Shown one piece after another: positions 57,388 to 64,000 of a DNA stretch of 64,000 nucleotides. Source of the stretch: Actinobacillus genomosp. 1 (lineage in GTDB: Bacteria; Pseudomonadota; Gammaproteobacteria; Enterobacterales; Pasteurellaceae); assembly GCF_029774175.1 (NCBI RefSeq), contig NZ_CP103834.1:816501-880500 (forward strand), in the 5' to 3' direction. The stretch's first letter is position 1. Each line of letters starts with the position of its first letter. Position numbers and translations under genes: made by a program. Below the pieces are notes generated by a model. It saw only the letters and a list, made by a program, of their open reading frames with translations. It was not told the DNA's origin and did no database searches.

Positions 57388-59289
57388 TTACATTACTAAG
57401 CGACGAATGTCAGCTAATACGCCATTGATGTAGGTTAAGAATCTTGCACCGTCAGCACCATCGATTACACGGTGGTCGAATGATAACGCTAATGGAAGCA
57501 TTAAGCGCGGTTCAAACTCTTTACCGTTCCATACCGGTGCCATTTCAGACTTAGATACGCCTAAAATTGCAACTTCCGGTGCATTCACGATTGGAGTGAA
57601 GTGGGTTGTACCTAAACCACCGATACTTGAAATAGTGAAACAGCCGCCTTGCATATCCGATGCGGTTAATTTACCATCACGAGCTTTTTTCGATACTTCC
57701 ATTAATTCGCGAGAAAGTTCAACAATACCTTTTTTGTTCACGTTTTTAAATACAGGAACTACTAAGCCGTTTGGTGTATCTACCGCAACACCGATATTGA
57801 TATATTTTTTCAAGGTTAAACGTTGCGCATCTTCAGAAATTGAGCTATTGAAACGTGGGAATGCTTCTAATGCTTTCGCTACTGCTTTCATGATGAACAC
57901 AACCGGAGTAATCTTCACATCTAATTTTTGTTTTTCCGCAAGTTTATTTTGTTCTTTACGGAATGCTTCTAAATCAGTAATGTCAGTACGGTCAAAGTGT
58001 GTAACGTGAGGAATCATTACCCAGTTACGGTGTAAGTTCGCACCCGAAATCTTATTGATACGGCTTAATTCTACTTCTTCAACTTCACCGAATTTGCTGA
58101 AGTCTACTTTCGGCCATGGTAATAAGCCTAAACCTGCACCATTCGCCGCACCTGTTGCAGCCGCTGCCGTTCCGCCTTGTTTTTCAAAGACCTGAACTGC
58201 CGTTTTCACATACGCTTGAATATCTTCTTTAACGATACGACCTTTACGACCTGAACCTTTAACTTTATCTAAGTTCACCCCGAATTCACGCGCTAAACGG
58301 CGAATTACCGGTGTTGCATGTGCATAAGCACCTGCCGCTACTACCGCATCTTGACTTAAACCTGAAACGTTACCGCTTTGAGCCGGTTGTGCAGTTTGTG
58401 CTGCAGGAGCCGGAGCCGCTGCTTGAGCAACCGGTGCAGGAGCTGCCGCCGGTGCCGCACCTTGAACTTCAAATTTCATAATTAATGAACCGGTTGAAAC
58501 TTTATCACCCGATTTCACTAAAATTTCTTTCACAACACCTGCAAATGGTGCCGGAACTTCCATTGAAGCTTTGTCGCCTTCAACAGTAATTAAAGATTGC
58601 TCTTCAGATACCGTATCACCAACATTTACCATGATTTCAGTTACGTTTACTTCATCACCGCCGATATCCGGTACATTTACTTCTTTGATTGCTGAAGTTG
58701 TTGCCGCTGGGACAGCCGCTTGAGCCGGAGCTTCCGCTGCAACTGGTGCTGGTGCTGCTGATGCAGTTTCAAACTTCATAATTAATTTGCCGGTCGTTAC
58801 TTTATCGCCTACGTTGATTAAGATTTCTTTTACTACGCCTGCGATAGGTGCCGGAACTTCCATAGAAGCTTTATCACCTTCTACATTGATGATTGATTGA
58901 TCAACTTCAACCGAATCACCGACTTTAACCATAATTTCGGTTACGTTTACTTCGTCTGAACCGATATCAGGTACATTCACTTCAACAATCGCTGATGCAG
59001 TTGCTACAGGTGCTGCAACTTGAACCGGAGCTTCTGCTGCCGGAGCTGGTACCGCTTCTGCGGTTTCTAACACTAACATTGGCGAACCGGTGGTAACTTT
59101 ATCGCCCACTTTTACTAAAACTTCTTTAACCACACCAGCTTCCGGTGCCGGCACTTCCATTGAAGCTTTATCGCCTTCTACGTTGATGATTGATTGATCT
59201 ACAGTAATAGTATCGCCTACTTTTACCATTACTTCGGTTACTGATACTTCATCAGAACCGATGTCTGGTACATTAATTTGTTTTGACAT
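57388..59289 (-). CDS. aceF: Pyruvate dehydrogenase E2 (dihydrolipoyl acetyltransferase)
   Basis: A 633-residue E2 core subunit. Three lipoyl domains carry the lipoylated lysine in GDKASMEVPAP at K41, K140 and K240, separated by Ala/Pro linkers. A peripheral subunit-binding domain (ATPVIRRLAREFGVNLDKVK) and the catalytic domain follow, with H606 and D610 in SFDHRVIDGADG. It transfers the acetyl group to CoA. The third lipoyl domain has diverged slightly (GGDEVNV). It is co-directional with aceE across a spacer that holds a palindromic repeat. Confidence 0.97.
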   Translation of the reverse strand: MSKQINVPDIGSDEVSVTEVMVKVGDTITVDQSIINVEGDKASMEVPAPEAGVVKEVLVKVGDKVTTGSPMLVLETAEAVPAPAAEAPVQVAAPVATASAIVEVNVPDIGSDEVNVTEIMVKVGDSVEVDQSIINVEGDKASMEVPAPIAGVVKEILINVGDKVTTGKLIMKFETASAAPAPVAAEAPAQAAVPAATTSAIKEVNVPDIGGDEVNVTEIMVNVGDTVSEEQSLITVEGDKASMEVPAPFAGVVKEILVKSGDKVSTGSLIMKFEVQGAAPAAAPAPVAQAAAPAPAAQTAQPAQSGNVSGLSQDAVVAAGAYAHATPVIRRLAREFGVNLDKVKGSGRKGRIVKEDIQAYVKTAVQVFEKQGGTAAAATGAANGAGLGLLPWPKVDFSKFGEVEEVELSRINKISGANLHRNWVMIPHVTHFDRTDITDLEAFRKEQNKLAEKQKLDVKITPVVFIMKAVAKALEAFPRFNSSISEDAQRLTLKKYINIGVAVDTPNGLVVPVFKNVNKKGIVELSRELMEVSKKARDGKLTASDMQGGCFTISSIGGLGTTHFTPIVNAPEVAILGVSKSEMAPVWNGKEFEPRLMLPLALSFDHRVIDGADGARFLTYINGVLADIRRLVM

Positions 59290-59315
59290 TTTGGTAATCC
59301 TTCATTTAATAAACT

Positions 59316-59475
59316 ACCCTCGCCCCTTGTGGGAGAGGGACAGAAAAATTGCGTTGAGCAATTTTTCAGGGAGAGGGGAAAGCGGTCAAATTTCATTAAT
59401 TTTTTGCATTTACTCTCTCTGCCAATACTTCTAAACGAAGTATTGCCTGTCTCTCCCCCCATTAAGGGGGAGAGT
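59316..59475. repeat. REP-like palindromic element between aceE and aceF
   Basis: About 160 bases of nested inverted repeats: AAAAATTGC/GCAATTTTT (59344-59366), CAATACTTC/GAAGTATTG (59423-59445) and CTCTCCCCC/GGGGGAGAG (59451-59474), with CCCTC/GAGGG ends and an AAGCGGTC core in the middle. It has the look of a dispersed intergenic repeat. No transposase is encoded. Confidence 0.7.
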
Positions 59476-59482
59476 TTTAATG

Positions 59483-62137
59483 TTATGCGTATAACGGGTT
59501 AATACGATCTACGTTTAAGCCGAATTTAGCGATTGCGTCAGCAACAACTTTAGTTTCCACCGTACCTTCTTTCGCTAATTGCGATAACGCTGCAACAACA
59601 ACGTAACGTGAATCAACTTCGAAATGTTCACGTAAGTTAGCGCGGCTGTCTGAACGACCGAAACCGTCCGTACCTAACACATGATAGTGTTTGCTTGGTA
59701 CGAATGCACGGATTTGATCCGCGTATTGTTTCACATAGTCAGTTGAAGCAACTGTCGGTAGATCCGCTAATACTTGCGCAACATAAGGAACACGTTGTTC
59801 CGCTGTCGGGTGTAATAAGTTCCAACGTACCGCATCGTTACCTTCACGCGCTAATTCGTTGAATGACGGTGCAGAGAATACGTCGGCAGTCACACCGTAG
59901 TCGTTTGCAAGGATTTGTGCCGCCTCACGAACGTGACGCATAATTGCACCGGAACCTAATAACTGAACGTGACCTTTGCCTTTACCTTTAACGGTTTCGA
60001 ATTTATATAAACCTTTACGGATACCCTCTTCCGCACCTGCCGGCATTGCCGGTTGATCCATTACTTCGTTTAATGTTGTCATGTAATAGAAAACATCTTC
60101 TTGTTTTTCGCCATACATACGGTTCACACCGTCTTGCATGATTACTGCAACTTCAAATGCGAATGACGGATCGTAAGTTACACAGTTAGGGATAATACCC
60201 GCTTGAATATGGCTGTGACCGTCTTCGTGTTGTAAACCTTCACCGTTTAATGTTGTACGACCGGACGTACCGCCGACCATGAAACCACGAGCTAATTGGT
60301 CACCCGCTAACCACATCATATCACCCACACGTTGGAAACCGAACATTGAGTAATAGATGAAGAACGGAATCATCGGTTGATTGCTTACAGAGTAAGACGT
60401 TGCCGCTGCAACCCAAGAAGCCGCACCACCTAATTCGTTGATACCTTCTTGTAATACTTGACCGTCTTTCGCTTCACGGTAGTAAGCCACTAAATCGCGG
60501 TCTGAAGGCGTATAGTTTTGACCGTGCGGGTTATAGATACCCACTTGACGGAATAAACCTTCCATACCGAATGTACGCGCTTCATCTACGATCATCGGAA
60601 CGATAGTTTTACCGATGTTTTTATCTTTTAATAAGATATTTAATGCACGCGTAAACGCCATTGTGGTTGAAATGCCACGTGGTTGTTCTTCAAGTAACGC
60701 TTTAAATTCTTCTAATGCAGGTACTTTGTACTCTACGTCAAATTTAGGACGACGAGCCGGCACATAACCGTTTAATGCTTTACGGTGATTGTGAATGTAA
60801 TTGTACTCTTCAGAACCTTCCGCAAATTTAATGTACTCAAGTTTCTCAACTTGCTCATCCGTTAATGGTAATTCGAAATAATCACGGAAACCTTTTAAGC
60901 TTTCTAATGACATTTTTTTCGATTGGTGAGCGGTATTTTTACTTTCCGCTTCAGGAATTTTATAACCTTTAACTTGGTGAGCTAAAATTACAACCGGTTT
61001 ATCTGATTTTTGTGCTTTCGCATATGCAGCGTAAAGTTTTTCGCTGTCGTGCGCGCCACGGCGAAGATCCCAAATTTCTTCGTCCGTCATATCCGCTACT
61101 AATGCGGCTGTTTCAGGGTAACGACCGAAGAAGTGTTCACGAATATAAGCACCGTCTTTTGATTTGAAGGTTAAGTAGTCACCATCAACCACTTCCATCA
61201 TTAATTGAGCTAATTTACCTGAAGTATCTTTCGCGAATAATTTATCCCAGTTACCGCCCCATAAAACTTTGATAACTTCCCAACCTGCACCGGTGAATAA
61301 ACCTTCTAATTCTTGAACGATTTTACCATTACCGTTTACCGGGCCGTCTAAACGTTGTAAGTTACAGCTTACGGTGAAAATTAAGTTGTTTAATTTTTCA
61401 CGTGCGGCAAACGTTAATGCACCTTTAGACTCAATTTCATCCATTTCGCCGTCACCTAAGAACGCATACACTTTTTGGTCTGCAGTGTCTTTTAAACCAC
61501 GGTTTTCAAGATATTTTAAGAAACGAGCTTGGTAAATCGCATTAACCGGACCTAAACCCATTGATACGGTTGAGAATTGCCAGAATTCAGGCATTAATTT
61601 CGGGTGCGGATATGAAGATAAACCGTCTGTAAACGCTTCTTGACGGAAATTGTCTAATTGTTCTTCGGTTAAACGACCTTCAACATAAGCACGTGCATAC
61701 ATACCCGGTGCTGCGTGACCTTGGAAAAATACTAAGTCGCCGCCGTTTTTTTCAGTTGCCGCTTTGAAGAAGTGGTTATAACACACTTCATACATTGTCG
61801 CCGCTGATTGGAAAGTTGAAATATGACCACCTAAGTCGAGATCTTTCTTCTGGCTACGTAAAACCATTGCGATAGCATTCCAACGAACAGCAGAACGAAT
61901 ACGACGTTCAATTTTGTGATCGCCGGGATATGCCGGTTGTGCATTTACAGGGATAGTATTCACATATGCAGTTGTAACGCCTGATTGAACAGGTACGCCT
62001 TCCGTACGAGCTTGGTCTAATAATTGGTCAATAATATATTGAGCACGCTCAACACCTTCTACACGGATTAAAGAATCTAATGACTCTAACCATTCTTTGG
62101 TTTCGAATGGATCTACGTCTCTTTCGATCTCTGACAT
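59483..62137 (-). CDS. aceE: Pyruvate dehydrogenase E1
   Basis: An 884-residue homodimeric E1 (E. coli 887). The thiamine-diphosphate motif is GDGEMDEIESKGALTFAARE through NLQRLDGPVNGN; also visible are SYPHPKLMPEFWQFSTVSMG and the C-terminal YHVLGTDGFGRSDSR. It decarboxylates pyruvate and acetylates E2. No pdhR lies upstream, unlike E. coli; the neighbour is pyrD. A GGAAAACC leader with a modest ribosome site precedes the ATG. Confidence 0.97.
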   Translation of the reverse strand: MSEIERDVDPFETKEWLESLDSLIRVEGVERAQYIIDQLLDQARTEGVPVQSGVTTAYVNTIPVNAQPAYPGDHKIERRIRSAVRWNAIAMVLRSQKKDLDLGGHISTFQSAATMYEVCYNHFFKAATEKNGGDLVFFQGHAAPGMYARAYVEGRLTEEQLDNFRQEAFTDGLSSYPHPKLMPEFWQFSTVSMGLGPVNAIYQARFLKYLENRGLKDTADQKVYAFLGDGEMDEIESKGALTFAAREKLNNLIFTVSCNLQRLDGPVNGNGKIVQELEGLFTGAGWEVIKVLWGGNWDKLFAKDTSGKLAQLMMEVVDGDYLTFKSKDGAYIREHFFGRYPETAALVADMTDEEIWDLRRGAHDSEKLYAAYAKAQKSDKPVVILAHQVKGYKIPEAESKNTAHQSKKMSLESLKGFRDYFELPLTDEQVEKLEYIKFAEGSEEYNYIHNHRKALNGYVPARRPKFDVEYKVPALEEFKALLEEQPRGISTTMAFTRALNILLKDKNIGKTIVPMIVDEARTFGMEGLFRQVGIYNPHGQNYTPSDRDLVAYYREAKDGQVLQEGINELGGAASWVAAATSYSVSNQPMIPFFIYYSMFGFQRVGDMMWLAGDQLARGFMVGGTSGRTTLNGEGLQHEDGHSHIQAGIIPNCVTYDPSFAFEVAVIMQDGVNRMYGEKQEDVFYYMTTLNEVMDQPAMPAGAEEGIRKGLYKFETVKGKGKGHVQLLGSGAIMRHVREAAQILANDYGVTADVFSAPSFNELAREGNDAVRWNLLHPTAEQRVPYVAQVLADLPTVASTDYVKQYADQIRAFVPSKHYHVLGTDGFGRSDSRANLREHFEVDSRYVVVAALSQLAKEGTVETKVVADAIAKFGLNVDRINPLYA

Positions 62138-62491
62138 AGGTTTTCCTTATTTTGATTTAATGATGAATGATAAGTTAAGTAGATTAAACTTATCGATTGA
62201 TGAAATTATAGACGTCCAATCGGCAGGAATGACATAAAACATACGGAAAGTTTACCAAAATGTAAAACTTACAACCTAGCCAACCGAATATCTTACTACT
62301 ATCTCATTGATTTTAAACACCTTTTACTTACTTATCAAAAATGTTTAAAATTTGTAGATAAATTTGTAACACAAGATAACAAAATTGCTCTGTTTTGTCC
62401 ATTTTTTTGACCTGAGTCAATAACAAAGGAATAGTCTATTAAAACAGCCATTTTATTTCACAAAAACAATTAAAAATTTAACCGCTTCCCT
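62138..62491 (-). promoter_or_regulatory. aceE promoter region (354-base gap)
   Basis: A gap without a gene. On the minus strand a perfect TATAAT (plus 62205-62210) with TGTCAT 18 bases upstream makes a likely aceE promoter about 70 bases before the ATG. A perfect 14-base dyad TTGACCTGAGTCAA lies at 62407-62420; it resembles FNR/ArcA-type half-sites with C/G in place of T/A. It is about 200 bases from the -10, so its link to aceE is uncertain. Confidence 0.5.
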
Positions 62492-63499
62492 TTAACGAAC
62501 CTGGATGCGCTTTGCAAGACTCTGAATTAGTGCGGGTCCTTGATAAATCATTGCCGAATAAACCTGTAGCAAACTTGCGCCGGCATTAATCTTTTCTTGA
62601 CCGGACTCAACGGAATGAATACCACCGCTACCGATAATAGGTAATGAACCGTTTAACTCTTTTGCTAATGTGCTAATCAAGCGCGTACTCAGCATATTCA
62701 ACGGTTTGCCGCTTAAGCCGCCCTGTTGTTCCGCATTCTTTAAACCTTGTACGGGCTCTCGAGAAAGTGTGGTATTGCCTGCAATTACCCCATCAATCTT
62801 ATGCCGCACTAAACTATCCGCTACCGAAGCGATTTCTTCATCGGTTAAATCCGGTGCGATTTTTAACACAAGCGGTTTATATTGATTAAATTTTTCCGAC
62901 AAAATCCCTTGCTCGTTTTTCAACGCTCGTAGCAAGTCATCTAACGCTTCGCCATACTGCAAGGTACGTAAATTTTTAGTATTAGGCGAAGAAATATTAA
63001 CCGTAATATAGTCTGCGTGTTCATATACCTTACGTAAACAAATTTGGTAATCGTCTAATGCCTTTTCTATCGGTGTTACCGCATTCTTACCGATATTAAT
63101 ACCGATTATGCCATCGTATTTTGCCTTTTTAACATTCTCAACCAGCACATCAACGCCTAAATTATTAAAACCGTTACGGTTAATAATGCCCTCCGCTTCC
63201 AAAACACGGAACTGGCGTGGTTTAGGATTCCCGTCTTGTGCAACAGGCGTAACCGTACCGACTTCAATAAATCCGAACCCAAGTTTACCAAAGCCGTCTA
63301 TCGCTTCACCGTTTTTATCCGCACCGGCTGCTAAACCGATTGGATTTTTAAATTGTAATCCCATAACTTCGACGGGATTTAACGGCATAGGCAAAACATT
63401 AATCGGTAACTTTCCGACTAATTTGAGTGCTTGAATAGAAAAGTTATGTGCGGTTTCGGCATCCATTGAAAAAAGACATTTACGAATCAGAGAATACAT
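62492..63499 (-). CDS. pyrD: Dihydroorotate dehydrogenase (quinone, class 2)
   Basis: A 335-residue FMN enzyme that oxidises dihydroorotate with membrane quinone. The N-terminal helical extension of class 2 enzymes (MYSLIRKCLFSMDAETAHNF) is present, and the catalytic serine is S171 in TVNISSPNTKNLR. FMN binding is marked by GLAAGADKNGEAIDGFG and the C-terminal IIGSGGIHS. It is the fourth step of pyrimidine synthesis. It lies 74 bases downstream of prs on the same strand with a hairpin between. Confidence 0.97.
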   Translation of the reverse strand: MYSLIRKCLFSMDAETAHNFSIQALKLVGKLPINVLPMPLNPVEVMGLQFKNPIGLAAGADKNGEAIDGFGKLGFGFIEVGTVTPVAQDGNPKPRQFRVLEAEGIINRNGFNNLGVDVLVENVKKAKYDGIIGINIGKNAVTPIEKALDDYQICLRKVYEHADYITVNISSPNTKNLRTLQYGEALDDLLRALKNEQGILSEKFNQYKPLVLKIAPDLTDEEIASVADSLVRHKIDGVIAGNTTLSREPVQGLKNAEQQGGLSGKPLNMLSTRLISTLAKELNGSLPIIGSGGIHSVESGQEKINAGASLLQVYSAMIYQGPALIQSLAKRIQVR

Positions 63500-63540
63500 G
63501 ATGAACTCTTGGATTATATTTAGAAAGAAATAGATAAATT

Positions 63541-63565
63541 AAGGGCGGGTATCAAACCCGCCCTT
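63541..63565 (-). terminator. Hairpin after prs
   Basis: AAGGGCGGGT and ACCCGCCCTT-type arms (AAGGGCGGGT at 63541-63550, AACCCGCCCTT ending 63565) form a perfect stem. The following U tract on the minus strand is weak (AATTTATC), so read-through to pyrD is possible. Confidence 0.65.
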
Positions 63566-63573
63566 ACTGGATA

Positions 63574-64000
63574 TTAAGCGTCGAACATTGCGGAAATCGA
63601 CTCTTCGTTACTAATACGACGAATAGCCTCCGCTAACATACTTGATAATGTTAATACGCGAACTTTATTTAATGCTTTGATTTCATCCGACAACGGAATA
63701 GTATCGGTTACTACCACTTCATCTAACGCAGGATTCGCTAAATTACTTGCCGCCGTACCGGAGAATACCGCGTGTGTTGCGTAAGCGAATACACGACGAG
63801 CACCGCGTTCTTTTAACGCTTCAGCCGCTTTGACTAACGTACCGCCGGTGTCGATCATATCATCCACTAAGATACAATCACGGTCGGTCACATCACCTAT
63901 AATATGCATAACTTGCGATACGTTTGCTTTCGGACGACGTTTATCGATAATCGCCATATCTGTATCGTTTAATAATTTAGCTACCGCACGAGCGCGAACA
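63574..64000 (-). CDS. prs: Ribose-phosphate pyrophosphokinase (C-terminal part)
   Basis: The last 142 residues or so of PRPP synthetase; the start lies beyond the right edge. The frame runs from 64000 to a stop at 63574 without interruption. Visible motifs are VRARAVAKLLNDTDMAIIDK, then KRRPKANVSQVMHIIGDV, and the PRPP-binding loop CILVDDMIDTGGTL. The enzyme supplies PRPP for nucleotide, NAD, His and Trp synthesis. The nearby pyrD and pyrF use or feed the same pathway. Confidence 0.95.
   Translation of the reverse strand, partial: VRARAVAKLLNDTDMAIIDKRRPKANVSQVMHIIGDVTDRDCILVDDMIDTGGTLVKAAEALKERGARRVFAYATHAVFSGTAASNLANPALDEVVVTDTIPLSDEIKALNKVRVLTLSSMLAEAIRRISNEESISAMFDA

Noticed and set aside
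59316..59475. Insertion sequence
   Set aside because: No transposase or target duplication; only nested palindromes.

Overview
The window reads as a chromosomal segment of a Pasteurellaceae bacterium, most likely an Actinobacillus close to A. pleuropneumoniae. The main clue is the many copies of ACAAGCGGT(C), the Actinobacillus-type DNA uptake signal sequence. Several copies are arranged as inverted pairs between genes, where they probably double as terminators. The housekeeping genes look like those of gamma-proteobacteria and gene neighbourhoods match that group (lapA-lapB-pyrF-yciH; cmk-rpsA-ihfB; seqA diverging from ybfF; aceE-aceF-lpdA). The species call is inference.

Left chromosomal part (1-29.3 kb). 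First come a partial yhbP-like gene, then a long minus-strand run: degS, cmk, rpsA, ihfB, lapAB, pyrF, yciH. A tRNA-Leu(GAG), secG and topB follow. A periplasmic alkaline phosphatase on the plus strand has a near-consensus Pho box. The minus-strand seqA-menE-two giant mechanosensitive channels-aroC-mepA cluster contains a tandem pair of about 1100-residue MscK/MscM-type channels. On the plus strand are ybfF-cmoA, fabI, a BrnT/BrnA toxin-antitoxin pair, rnb, yohJK (LrgAB type), apaH and tRNA-Val(GAC).

Central island (about 29.39-44.54 kb). A 15-kb element sits in the 3' end of tRNA-Val. It has a P4-type integrase, an AlpA-type regulator, a P4-alpha-like SF3 helicase, an Ash/Icd-like reading frame lying over a foldable P4/C4-style RNA region, and candidate iterons near both ends. 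It carries a complete HK97-type head and packaging set: major capsid protein, protease, portal, head-tail adaptor and connector, HNH protein, TerS and TerL. It has no tail tube, tape measure, tail tip or fibre, and no recognisable lysis genes. Three tail-interface proteins are present: a lambda gpU-like tail terminator, a lambda gpI-like protein and an HK97 gp10-like protein. This fits a capsid-forming phage-inducible chromosomal island (cf-PICI), a satellite that builds its own heads and borrows tails from a helper phage. Two or three genes of unknown function lie where such satellites often carry cargo.

Right chromosomal part (44.55-64 kb). Just past the island is arfA, the ribosome-rescue factor gene with a transcription terminator inside its coding region. 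Next come a methyltransferase, perM, a YvcK/CofD-like gene, queA, comEC (DNA uptake), sstT with an attenuator-like leader, dgkA, ushA, a DUF4298 protein, tRNA-Cys and tRNA-Gly, the pyruvate dehydrogenase operon aceE-aceF-lpdA with a palindromic repeat between aceE and aceF, pyrD, and the 3' end of prs running off the window.

Together the chromosomal genes cover ordinary functions (translation, envelope quality control, pyrimidine and aromatic biosynthesis, central carbon metabolism). The island is the main accessory feature.
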